Assembly: GCA_023678885.1 (NCBI GenBank)
Contig: CM042985.1
Span: forward strand, 21,616,465 to 21,680,464
Direction: 5' to 3'
Source: Pogostemon cablin
Taxonomy: Eukaryota; Streptophyta; Magnoliopsida; Lamiales; Lamiaceae
Length of the DNA: 64,000 nucleotides
In this document: positions 50,988-63,000 of the stretch, piece after piece
Layout of the letters: the number at the start of each line of letters is the position of its first letter
Position numbering within the stretch: the stretch's first letter is position 1
Made by a program: the position numbers and the translations under genes
The notes under the pieces: generated by a model
Databases searched by the model: none
What the model was told of the DNA's origin: nothing
Seen by the model: only the letters and a program-made list of their open reading frames with translations

Positions 50988-52837
50988 TGTAATACCCAAG
51001 CTTCTCACTACTAGAGTGCCAATATAATTTAATTTGTATTATGTGCATTTTATAATTATGTGACAATTGTTTCTCAATTTTATTTATCTTTACATTTTAT
51101 TTGAGACATCTGTGATAATAATGGTGACAATATGTGAATATAGGTGTGCATAAATATTTATGTGTATTAATTTGGATATATGAGTAAATTATTTTATGTG
51201 TATAAATACACTTTTCTTAATTATTAAGTATCACATGTATTTTCATTATAATAATAATAATATAATATATAATAATATTAAAAAAAAAGAATAAGTCAAA
51301 ATGGGGTTGCTGATGTTTCATGTTGGCAGCCATGAATTGAATTGAATGGTCAAAAGTTGCATGCTTAATTGATTATAAAAAAAAAAGAAAAAAGAAAAAA
51401 GAGGGTCAAAATTTGCTGCTAGCAGCCTTGATGATTGGCAACCAATTTGGAATTGATTTGCATGGTTGATGGCTATAGCAGACGTAATTTTTATTATTAA
51501 AAAAAATTATTTTTTTTATTGATTGAGTTTTCGGCCACCTCACCCCCAACCCCCACTTTGCCTATATAAATGGGTGTGGGGAGGTGATTACCTCACATCC
51601 AAAAAAAAAACTGAGTTCAGAAGAAAAAAAAAGAGAGAGAGAGAGGGAAGGGTTCGTGCCGGAAAAGGAAGGAATTAGCTACGGTTCGCTTTGAGTCTAT
51701 AGTGTTACTATTGTCGGAGTTCAAGTAAGTAGAAGTCCAACAACAATGCATAAATATGTTGTGTGTAAATTATTTGTGATTAATATGTGATAATTATGTT
51801 GTGAATTATTTGTGATTAGTTTAATTATGTTATGAATTATTTGGGATTAATTGATTATACAAGTTGTGGATTTATGTAATTTGAAATAATATTATTGTAT
51901 TATATAGATTTGTGTGATTGGGAACTGTTAAAAATATATCTGTATGACTTGAGAAGATGTTGGTTATAAGGATCTGTGTGATCCAAGATGGAGTTGTTAT
52001 TATAAGAGATCCGTGTGATCCAAGGTGAAGTGAATTTGTGTGAATTAAATTAAGTTGTTATTTTATTTATGATTAAATGTTGATATTGATGTCATAAATG
52101 GTTTATGATGCATATTTAATTGTACTGGTTGCATACCATGCATAATCATGAAAAGTATTTTCCTAAAATTAATAAGATACTAATGGTGTGTGCGGCCACT
52201 ATATATGCATCTCTGTCAGAGTTCGGAAAAATTATTCCCGACATTTTTATTAGGGGTTCAAAAAAATTGTCCCCACCACTTTGTCAGAGTTCGGAAAAAT
52301 CATTCTCGGCACTATTTTCGGGGTTCGAAAAAATCATTCCCATTGAGCTCATTTGGGGTGCATATCATAAGTGTGTCGTGGGGATCCCGCAACATGAACA
52401 GTTTTCAAGATAAAAGAGACCAACTAGAAAGATTAGAAAATAAATGCATTTTCATGCATGATTTTTACTTACTGAGATTTTTGTCTCACTAGTTTATGCA
52501 TTGTAGGTGAGCCGGATGATATTTGAGTATGTGATGTACTGTGCAAGCTGTGGAGCTTCTACAGGGTTTGGGCAAGATGTACATAGATGACGACCTGTTG
52601 GGCTAGACCGTGTGTTTATTTTGTTTCCGCTAATATTTTATTATGTAATATAATAAGTATTGTCACCAGTTTGTGTGGATTGATGTGGTGTCAGAAACCA
52701 GTTGCGTATGTTGAACTGGTGTGACCGTTTGGATAATATATATTATGTGAGGAAAAAAAAATAAAATGTGCAGATTTTATAATGATGATATTTATGTTAA
52801 TTAAAGAATTATAAGTTATGAAAAGTGGGTCGTGACA
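50988..52837 (+). mobile_element. middle LTR shared by elements A and B (1,850 bp)
   Basis: It follows the polypurine tract of A, so it is A's 3' LTR. It is immediately followed by a primer-binding site and gag, so it is also B's 5' LTR. A TATA box lies at 51,562-51,571. Relative to the first LTR it has one extra unit of a GTTCGGAAAAAT...CCC repeat around 52,217-52,340. Confidence 0.95.
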
Positions 52838-52840
52838 TAG

Positions 52841-52852
52841 TGGTATCAGAGC
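52841..52852 (+). other. primer-binding site of element B
   Basis: TGGTATCAGAGC, three bases after the LTR end, as in element A. Confidence 0.9.
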
Positions 52853-53001
52853 ACGGTTTGGGTCCTGCGGACTATCTATGTACATGAACTCATTCCTTGG
52901 GAGAGCAGCTTTGCGTGTAAGTGTTATTTTTCTTCTGTGTTGTTATGTATTTTATAAATTATATTGGCCATGTGGTGTACGACTTGTAGTTGGTAGACAA
53001 A

Positions 53002-54811
53002 ATGGAAAGAATTATGGGTGAAAGTTCTGAAAGTGATAGAGCTGCTGAGCAAACAACACCTACTGAAGGAAATAATAGTGATGCGGTGATTACTCGCCTG
53101 ATGGAACTGGTAGAGCGCCAGTCCCAACAGATACAACAACTGATTCAGCAGAGAGATATGGGTGGATAGCCAGAGGTTAATATTAATCACGATCAACGTC
53201 AAGTAGAACGTGTGGAAATGGTTTGTGAGAGGTTTCGAAAGCTGAGCCCTCCAATATTTGAGGACGCAGCAGACCCCACAGATGCAGAGGATTGGTTATG
53301 CACGGTGGAAAATATGTTTCAATACAGTAGAATTCCAGAGGGGGACAGAGTGCTGTGTGCTTCTTTCATGTTACGAGAAAGTACAGGCCACTGGTGGGAT
53401 ATGATTAAAAGTATCGAGGATGTCACGAATATGACATGGGAAAGGTTCAAGGAACTTTTCAGAAATAAGTACTTTACGGCACCAGTGAGAATGATGAAGA
53501 TGAATGAATTCATACAATTGAAGCAGGGTGGCATGTCAGTTACAGATTACCTTCGTAAGTTTGAACTGTTGTCAAGGTTTGCAGAACATATGGTGAGTAC
53601 GGAGGCATTAAAAGTGGAGAGATTCGTGGAAGGCTTAAGGCCTGAGCTTTTCAGAGATGTGAGTATGGCGGGACTGCATGGAACAACATACTCACAAGTG
53701 GCAGAAAGGGCCCAGATTGCTGAACAAGCAGAGATGAGGATCAGACAAGCGCAAGCTGTCAGACGTCAATTTCAACAGAAACCGATGCAGCAGTTTGGGA
53801 GAAATGATAAGAGGCCGATGCCATTTCAGAGGCCGAAATCAAATTTTCAAGTGGAGCAAGGACAAGGACAAGGAGAACCAAACAAGCGTCCCAAGTTCAA
53901 TCAAGGGAAAGTGCCACCGGCGCCGCCACTACCGATGTGTCCAAATTATTTTAGACCACATGGTGGAGAGTGCCACATTCCTCCGAGAACATGTTACGCA
54001 TGTGGAGAGAAAGGACATATGACTATTACTTGTCCTAAGAAAGGGAAACAAGGGCAACAGGTGAGAGTTCCAGCAAGAGTATACACTTTGACGTGGGAGG
54101 AGGCAGATGCGAACCCCTCAGTTGTCGCTGGTAAATTTTCTATTTTTGGCATTTCTACCTATGTGCTATTTGATTCTGGAGCAACACATTCATTTGTATC
54201 CACTGAGTATGCGAGGAAGCTGGGTGGAACATCTAACTTAATAGAAGCTAATTATGAGGTGATGATACCTTCTGGTGAATCAAAGCAAACTAATCAACTT
54301 CTTCGAGGTTGTGTTATTCCTATTGAAGGAAAACAACTCCTCGCTGACTTAATTGTGTTAAATATGAATGATTATGATATTATATTGGGTATGGATTGGC
54401 TGTCAAAGTACGGTGCGACAATAGATTGTCAGAAGAAGAGTATTACTTTTCAGCCATTGAAGGGAGAACCATTTACTTTTGTTGGGATCAAGAAAATTTT
54501 CAGATTTCCTATGATATCAACAATAAAAGCACGACGGTTGTTGGAAAGTGGTTGTGAGGGGTATCTGGTGAGTGTAATGAATGTTGAGGGGCAGCAATGT
54601 TCAGTTCATGATAATGTACCAGTAGTTCAGGAATATCTGGAGGTATTTCCAGATATTCTTCCAGGTTTACCACCAGACCAGGAAATAGAGTTTGTTATTG
54701 AGTTACAACCAGGAACTGCTCCTATATCTCAAGCGCCATACAGAATGGCACCAGCTGAACTGAAGGAATTGAAGATACAGTTACAAGAGTTGCTAGACAA
54801 AGGATTCATCC
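53002..54811 (+). pseudogene. element B: gag-protease-start of RT, interrupted by element D
   Basis: The frame opens at ATG 53,002 like element A but has a TAG at 53,167 (CAG/Gln in A). From 53,170 it is open to the insertion. The zinc knuckle is intact (CYACGEKGHMTITC) and the protease has DSGATHSF, both better preserved than in A. The frame stops at 54,811 inside RT (LLDKGFI), where element D is inserted after the target CATCC. It resumes at 63,001. Confidence 0.93.
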
Positions 54812-56014
54812 TGTTGGCAATTGGATCGTGCGGATCAACGTGATCGTTAGGATAAACAGGCAAACAAAATCTGCGGAAGCAATTAAATCTTGTTTACCGT
54901 ACTTCTGGGTTGGTGTAGAGGATGAACTGCAGAGAACTACCTCTGATCTTCTACTGTATGTCCCAAGTGTGATCCTGCTGTTGTGTGGGCAACAGTCTGC
55001 AGGATCTCTCAATCAGCTTCTCTTCCCTTCTCTCACCAAAAGAGGCGCAGGAATAATCTTAGGGTTCCAGGAAGTTGAGTTCACTTATATATTGGGCTAC
55101 AGCAGGGACCAGGAGGAGAAATTGGGCTGGGCCTCAATTGAATTTAATTAACCAAGCTTAGCCCAAAGCTTTTAATTAAATCCAATAATAATAATATAGT
55201 CCACTAAAATATTATTACTGCACTACCCGTCCAATCCCAAAATTATGTTCTGGGCTCCTTCTTATTATAAGCCCGATTGTCTCCCCATGTTTAAGAAAAA
55301 CAATGTCCATTAATTAATTAAGTTACTGACAACTCAAATTAATTAATATCTCATCCGAGAGTAGTACCACTCAACCTTATTATCATGCCGGAAATTAATC
55401 CACTTGCAAGATTTACATGATAAACCTTATGAGCTCCTCAAGGGGACATCATCAACCTATGACGGACATGGATTTCTTCTACAATCAACAGCACACCAGA
55501 GATACAACACTACTTCCCAACTCACCGAGTTTGTTGATTTAATACTTATAAATCTCACCCATTGATGAATCAAAGAAATACATACTGCCCTACGTGTCGA
55601 GGTTATTGTATAGGGATTAAGAGCACGAACTTCCATAATAACAGAGATCAAGTTCTACTATATAGTCAGTATAAGAAGAACGATCTCAGGCGGTCCTGCT
55701 CAATACACACAAGTGCACTAATGTGATTCTATAGCCAAGACAAGCTAATACCAAACCATACTACAACCATACCGATAGAGAGTCCCCGTCTATCTCAGTT
55801 GTGAGCATCTATTTATACTTTATAAGGAAACCGATAATATGATCTTCCGCGTGTTGTCGCACAACATATTATCTACAGTATAAAGTAAATGGACTATTGC
55901 GTCATGCATATAAAATAAATTATAAGATGCAATCATTTGATCAATGATTCTCATTTCAAATATTTTTATGACATTGTTCATACTAAAGCTAGACTTTTAG
56001 TATACAATCCAACA
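54812..56014 (-). mobile_element. element D (Ty1/copia, minus strand): 3' LTR, 1,203 bp
   Basis: In element orientation it runs from TGTTGGATTGTATAC to CAATTGCCAACA. It matches 61,793-62,995 with about 13 differences by eye (about 1.1%). Target duplications CATCC lie at 54,807-54,811 and 62,996-63,000. Several GGGCC(C)/AGCCCA words occur in it. Confidence 0.95.
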
Positions 56015-56030
56015 ATCTCCCACTTATACT
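56015..56030 (-). other. polypurine tract of element D
   Basis: On the minus strand AGTATAAGTGGGAGAT abuts the LTR start TGTTGG. This fixes the element's orientation. Confidence 0.85.
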
Positions 56031-56049
56031 AAAAGACTATACTGTCATG

Positions 56050-59000
56050 TCTTCTGCCATACATCTGATTCCTACTCCCACTTATACGACCATTAAAAGC
56101 TCTCGCCTTAAGGTCCTTGTAAATGGTTTACTAGGTCATCATCCGATGCAATCTAGGCGACAATAACCTTCCCCTCATCATACGATTTCTCATAACAGGT
56201 GGTACTCGCGCTCCATGTGTTTAATTGCCTTATGGACTTGTGATTTCTTCAAGTTTGCAACTGCACCAATATCATCAATGTAAATTGTGATTACCTTGGG
56301 CAAACTTAGAAACACTTCAAAGTCCATCATGAAGTCTCTAGAGTCATATAGATACTTTGGCTGCCTCATAGGCTCCAATTCATCATATTTCCATGATGGA
56401 GTCTGGAGTCTGAAATATATTTCTATATAACACTCCTCCACATTATGACTCTACTTCCTAAGATTAAACACATAACCTTTGAGGAGAATTTACTGCCGTC
56501 CAATCTGACTAAAAAATCTGAATCTACGTAATCCACAAGAAGCAGTGAATTTGTTTAGTAAATCCACATATAATTTCCAGTCCTTCTCAGGCACTTTATA
56601 TATGTCTTACTACAGTTCATCATTCATGTTCCGGGTTACGTTGATACCTTCTGTTCATGCGTTCAGCAACACAGATATCCAACTTCGTTCATAGCATTCT
56701 TTAAATTAAGCTTCCTTATTCGCCGAAGCTTAAGGAACCGCTTTCATCTACTTTATCTTCTTCTTGTGTCTCAAAGACACATTCACTTAGATAAATTTAC
56801 ATGCTAAACGAGTATGGACTGTATCATTTTATGAAACTTGAGATAAGCATAATATCCTTTCTTGTGATCCGTATTATCGTGATCAAAAGGATATATTTTG
56901 CCTTTCTTAAGTCCTTCATCTCTACCGCTTTATTAACCGTACCCATACGCCCGATAATACTCTTTCATTGTCTCAAATGAGCAAGATACTATCTACGTAT
57001 AGTACAAGAAACACCACCACATTTTCGTCACACAAGACTCATCCGCTCATTGATTTAAATCCATGCCACTGGATTACCCAATCAAAACAGATGCTTCATG
57101 ATATTAAAGCTTGCTTTAGTCCATCGCTGGACAATTTTAAGCTTACTATCAAAATGCTATTAGTACTTTGCAATGAATTACTTTGGTTGCTTCACATAGA
57201 TGTTTTCCTCAAGACTTCCAATCAGGAAAGCTGTCTTGACATCTATTTGTTGTTCCTCATAATTCAATATGAGCAGCAATAAATAAAAGAATCCGGATCA
57301 ACATAAGCATAGCTACCAGCGAACATGTTTCCTCATAATCGAACCATTTCTTTCTGAGTACATCTTTTCGCAACAAGCTTTGCTTCCAAGATTTTCACCT
57401 TTCCGTATGATCCTCTTTTATTTCCTTATGACCACTTGCAATGGCTTTTACACCATTTTAGTGATCGTTCAAGCTCCAGAATTAATATCGAATCCATAGA
57501 TTCTATTTTAACATGCATTGCAACTTACTAAGATTCCGCATTTCATCTTGTAGTGCTATGTCGTATCCGTGGGACAATACCATGTTCAATAGGGATCAAG
57601 TCTCACGACTCTCCCAAAACATATATTTATGGGTTGTCATACAACCCTCCCACTACGACAATGCACTACATGTAATTGTGTATCAGACGTGACACGCGTT
57701 GCAGTTTACCTTGTGGTATATCCTCTTGTACACTTGGTACTAATACTTTGTGTTTTCCTCTCACTTCCTTTAGAACAACTTATACATGGGTTTGTGATTT
57801 ATTACATAGTCCTTTTCATAAAATCTAGTTATTGAGTTAACAATTATTCTTCGATCTTTTGGACTAAATAAATCACCCTCCATTTTTCTAGGATATTCCA
57901 TATACAGACAAACGTTTCACGAATTACTGTATCTAGGGTATATCCATAAAATGAATTTAATTATTCCAAATAATTCATCATCTATCTAATCATAACCATA
58001 AGAGCCTAATACCTTCTACCCACCACACCATTCAGCTGGGGCATACCCGGTGTAGTCAACTTGAGATTTAATCTCAACTTCTGATCAATAGCTCCTAACT
58101 ATCCCAAGAGGTATTCGCCATCATGATTGAATCGTAATGACTTAACATATTTTTCATGACGCTTCACTGTACCAGCCTTACAATTCTTGAATTAATCAAA
58201 GAACTTAGACATGCAGTGCATCATGTAAATATATTGGTTTCCAGAATAATTTTCGAATATTCATAACCACCTCTCGCCTGGATAATATTAGGTTCGCTTG
58301 AATCAGAATGAACTAATTCCAACATATATATCTTTGGCTCTACACCCCACAGCCTTGAAAAAGACAGTTAATCATTTTTACTTCCAAGCAGGACTCGCAA
58401 GTCCGATAGTTTCCACTTCAGATAAACCTTACGGTCTATCAGCTATCAACTTTTGAATCCTACTCAAGTAAAATGAATTAGTCATAGACGCCAAATGTAT
58501 GTTTAGTTCATTTTCGAAGGTTCCTTTCTCTTACTAATATTAGAAGATGCATTATTAATTACTATTTATTGCATCTGTGGGATGTACATGATTCAAGAGT
58601 ATACTTTTTATCCACCAACGTACTTTAACGGATTATAGCCTCATTCCTCATTATTATGACCATGTCATTTAAATGAAATGAAGTATCCATCCGTTAATGC
58701 ATAGAAAACGAAATTAAATTCTTTATATGAAATGTACGTAAAGACAATTTCTCATAATCAATCGTTTATTCTTATCATGAGATAAATAAACAACTCCCAC
58801 CGCAATAGTCACTACCTTTGTAGTTTTACCCATGTTATTAACAATCTTATCCTTACTCAGTGATAAACATTTAGTGATTCCAGTATCTACATACTTCGTA
58901 TCAGTAGATGCCATCACTAATCATGTTTAAACCATTAGTAAATGAGATGTTAAATTTGTTCACATCATGATGAAAATTGGCTTTCTTTTGCCCCATGCTT

Positions 59001-59640
59001 TGTTTAGAAGTTTCCCACCATATACAACCTTTTGTATTTCAGGTAGAACTTACACAAAACATCCAGGCAAATTGTGAAGAATAAATTGATTTAGGTTTCC
59101 CTTTCAATTTCTATTCCAAGCTTTTCCAATTCATTCATCAATTCAACCATGATCTTCTGCCTTTTAACTTACTCAAGTATCCGAAGAGTTACATGAGATC
59201 ATCATATTTCTATGAACCTCTCATCTCTTCACTAGAGATTTTAATAGGCATCATGAGACGTCCTTTGTGAGAATACACATGTATTTCCTTAAGCAGTAAT
59301 TATCAAAAACAAGATTATTTCTAATCATCTAATTTGGACAAGGAAATATAATGTCTTTTAGTTAACAATTAGTGAAATAAAACCATTCAAAATTCAGAGA
59401 ATCACAAATAAATTTACCGATCAAATCTTCGAATTTTATTCTTTTATATCGATTCCCTCAAAACAATATAAAATAAAATTCACCGACATCTCAAGCACCG
59501 TGAGTCTGCAAGCCACGATAGTGTGGACGTTTACAAACCCGAACATTTACAAGAGAAGGTTTTACCCATTAATTTCATTTGTCAACCTCACTTTATGACA
59601 AAATAATTAATAGTCGGTTCCTCTTTAGCCATGCAAATAA
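56050..59640 (-). pseudogene. element D: ruined copia polyprotein (minus strand)
   Basis: Domain remnants occur in copia order when read on the minus strand. Protease end at 58,725-58,917 (TKVVTIAVGVVYLS, LIMRNCLYV); pre-integrase region near 58,340-58,470 (RIQKLIADRP); integrase near 57,995-58,140 (VKSLRFNHDGEYLL, then LTTPGMPQLNGVVGRR, in which the catalytic Glu of the usual GVAERR is Gly); RT active site at 56,976-57,017 (VVFLVLYVDSILLI, with Ser for the second Asp); RNase H end at 56,190-56,300 (GAVANLKKSQVHKAIKHMER). Stops and shifts are everywhere, so no functional protein is possible. Limits are approximate. Confidence 0.8.
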
Positions 59641-60000
59641 AAGCAGTGACTCCGATGGGGAGGATACTTATTATTTACATCTAAGTGTACACCATTATTT
59701 GACCCCAAGTCCGCGGTCCAAGCTTGTGTGCCTTACAGATGGAGAAGTACACACGCGCTCGGATAACTTCCTACAGTCATCAATTACAAGTTTGTACCAG
59801 TGAACCGCATATAAACTCATCCGATAGGAAGGAAGGTCTAAGCCAACGCGCAAGTTCATATGCATCACATTACAAACGTAATTATTTAATGAAGTCTGTT
59901 CCAGCAATCCATGAATAAACTCATCCGATGGGGAGGAAGGCTCTAATGCCGACGCGCAAGTCTATTCACATCGCTAACAAACCAATAATGGAGGCCGCGG
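59641..60000 (-). repeat. element D: short tandem repeat
   Basis: The phrase CTCATCCGATGGGGAGGAAGG, with GCGCAAGTCTATTCACATC after it, recurs at about 59,815 and 59,928, a period near 113 bp. A weaker relative (CTCCGATGGGGAGGATAC) is near 59,649. Confidence 0.65.
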
Positions 60001-61778
60001 GAATTTATTATCAATCCCCTCTCCCACTTAGTTATTTAATTACCGAGGGTTTTTAACATGCATATAATATTGCAGAATAAAATATACAACTAAGACATGC
60101 TTCTATTAATTAGTAATTTAAATAAATAAATCACATAGAACATGTCTTTCACATATACAACAATAATTGACAATTAAATCAATTAATCAGTTATATAACA
60201 TTAATTAATTGCATAATTAGTGGATCAATCAATTTGGGCCCAAGAGCAACAAATAAGCACAAAATGAACAGCAGATTAAATAATTAATCAAGCTCATTAT
60301 CCATGGCCCATAATCTTAACCCAAAATTAAATTAAGTCCACCAAGCCCACTAGCACAAAATTAGTCCATTAATAAAATTAATTTATCATGCTTGACCCAT
60401 TACTCACAATTAATTAAATTAATTAGTCCAGCAGCCCATATCCATTTTAATTAAATTTGGGCCAACAGCCCAAAACCAAATTAAAATTGAGCAGCCTATA
60501 AACTAAAATCTGAAATTGAGCCCAAGACAAATCCCATAATTTATTTGGGCCCAACAGCCCATCACTAATAAATTAAAAACAGCCTTTGCAGGCAGCCAAT
60601 TGTCAAGGCCCAAAAACAATTAGGAGAATAGCCCACATAATCACATCAATAAAAATGTGGGCCTAATTAGCACAACCCAAAATAGAGCCCAATTAAACGA
60701 GAAGCCCTAGGAAGCGCAGCCGCCCGCTCATCTTCTTCCTCCATGGATCTCCGGCGCAACCAGGCGCCGCTGTCGCCGGCGGCGCCGCCAATCAGACCAG
60801 CGTACACCGGCGTTACCAGGTGCCGCTTCCGCCGGTGGCCGCGCCCCAACCAACCACTGGGACCGAGGTCACCGAAACTTTGCATCGTCGCAATCCGTCT
60901 GAGGTCGACACTGCCCAGCTCGCCGTCGATCGGGATCCGCCCGCACCAGCTTCGTCAGCTCCGCCAGAGCTGTCACCCACCGCCGCTAGCCGCCGCCTGA
61001 CGACAAGACAGCCCCCGGACGGGATCCACTACCGATCACGCCGCCCAAGGCCTCCACAACCCACTGACTCCCAAACGACCGCCGTGATGCTCGCCCAGAA
61101 GCGGGTTCGCCATGGACCAAACGCGCACCGTTTCCGACTCGCCATCAGTGCTGCCACCCAGATCGTCAATCTGCCGCACCCATATGGACGCCGATCTGCC
61201 CGGCGCTACATGGTACATCGCCGACACAGATCATCCATCCAGCGCGGCGAAAACCACCGCCAGCCATCCAGCCGAGCGACGGCAGTCCAAAAACGCGCTC
61301 CGCCGCTGCCCACAACACTGCTGTCGCCGACCACTGCTCCCGGCTACTGCCGCCGACCAGCCTTCGATTAGCCTGGAACCCGCCATTGATTTCGACCAGA
61401 ATGGCCTTTGGTTCGCCCGGAATTGTCAGTCTGCCTTCACGTCGTTCATACGCGCCCGTCGACAGAACTAGCTACTAATCGTACTTCTTTTCATGTTTTC
61501 TCACAGTCGAGTGTAAAGGGGTGTGTGTGTTATATCTATTTTTTTTAACAGTAATAAACACACATACAACACTTTTCTGCTGATTTTGATATAGATTAAC
61601 ATAAAAAGCAGATAGTACAAATAGGATACCATGGATTATCATAGACATACCAAACCCAAATATCATGCTTTCACAGATAATTAAATCACCAGATGCACGA
61701 AAAGAACATGTGATCAAAACTAGATTAAATCATTTAATCACATAAACTAATTAATCACATTTTCACCACGAAACCAAC
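60001..61778 (-). other. element D: leader with GC-rich segment
   Basis: Between the primer site and the coding remnants lies a long leader. The segment 60,700-61,470 is strongly GC-rich (CCGCCG, CGCCG) and gives open but low-complexity frames on both strands, which I do not treat as genes. The segment 60,220-60,700 is AT-rich with many AGCCCA/GGCCCA words. The rest is unremarkable. Confidence 0.55.
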
Positions 61779-61790
61779 GCTCTGATACCA
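61779..61790 (-). other. primer-binding site of element D
   Basis: On the minus strand TGGTATCAGAGC follows the LTR end after two bases (AT). It is complementary to initiator-methionine tRNA, standard for plant copia elements. Confidence 0.9.
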
Positions 61791-61792
61791 AT

Positions 61793-62995
61793 TGTTGGCA
61801 ATTGGATCGTGCGGATCAACGTGATCGTTAGGATAAATAGGCAAACAAAATCAGCGAAAGCAATTAAATCTTGTTTACCGTACTTCTGGGTTGGTGTAGA
61901 GGATGAACTGCAGAGAACTACCTCTGATCTTCTACTGTATGTCCCAAGTGTGATCCTGCTGTTGTGTGGGCAACAGTCTGCAGGATCTCTCAATCTGCTT
62001 CTCTTCCATTCTCTCACCAAAAGAGGCGCAGGAATAATCTTAGGGTTCCAGGAAGCTGAGTTCACTTATATATTGGGCTACAGCAGGGACCAGGAGGAGA
62101 AATTGGGCTGGGCCTCAATTGAATTTAATTAACCAAGCTTAGCCCAAAGCTTTTAATTAAATCCAATAATAATAATATAGTCCACTAAAATATTATTACT
62201 GCACTACCCGTCCAATCCCAAAATTATGTTCTGGGCTCCTTCTTATTATAAGCCCGATTGTCTCCCCATGTTTAAGAAAAACAATGTCCATTAATTAATT
62301 AAGTTACTGACAACTCAAATTAATTAATATCTCATCCGAGAGTAGTACCACTCAACCTTATTATCATGCCGGAAATTAATCCACTTGCAAGATTTACATG
62401 ATAAACCTTATGAGCTCCTCAAGGGGACATCATCAACCTATGACGGACATGGATTCCTTCTACAATCAACAGCACACCATAGATACAGCACTACTTCCCA
62501 ACTCACCGAGTTTGTTGATTTAATACTTATAAATCTCACCCATTGATGAATCAAAGAAATACATACTGCCCTACGTGTCGAGGTTATTGTATAGGGATTA
62601 AGAGCACGAACTTCCATAATAACAGAGATCAAGTTCTACTATATAGTCAGTATAAGAAGAACGATCTCAGGCGGTCCTGCTCAATACACACAAGTGCACT
62701 AATGTGATTCTATAGCCAAGACAAGCTAATACCAAACCATACTACAACCATACAGATAGAGAGTCCCCGTCTATCTCAGTTGTGAGCATCTGTTTATACT
62801 TTATAAGGAAACCGATAATATGATCTTCCGCGTGTTGTCGCACAACATATTATCTACAGTATAAAGTAAATGGACTATTGCATCATGCATATAAAATAAA
62901 TTATAAGATGCAATCATTTGATCAATGATTCTCATTTCAAATATTGTTATGACATTGTTCATACTAAAGCTAGACTTTTAGTATACAATCCAACA
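61793..62995 (-). mobile_element. element D: 5' LTR, 1,203 bp
   Basis: Same length and ends as the copy at 54,812. It is followed on the + strand by CATCC and the uninterrupted RT sequence of element B. Confidence 0.95.
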
Positions 62996-63000
62996 CATCC

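Noticed and set aside
54812..55151. 107-residue frame on the + strand (and its twin at 61,809-62,132)
   Set aside because: It is present in both LTRs of element D and lies within the LTR on the strand opposite to the element. It is a by-product of LTR sequence.
60743..61471. Long open frames on both strands in the GC-rich segment
   Set aside because: Pro/Arg/Ser-rich low-complexity frames overlap in several phases. This is expected from GC-rich composition, and the segment is inside the leader of copia element D.
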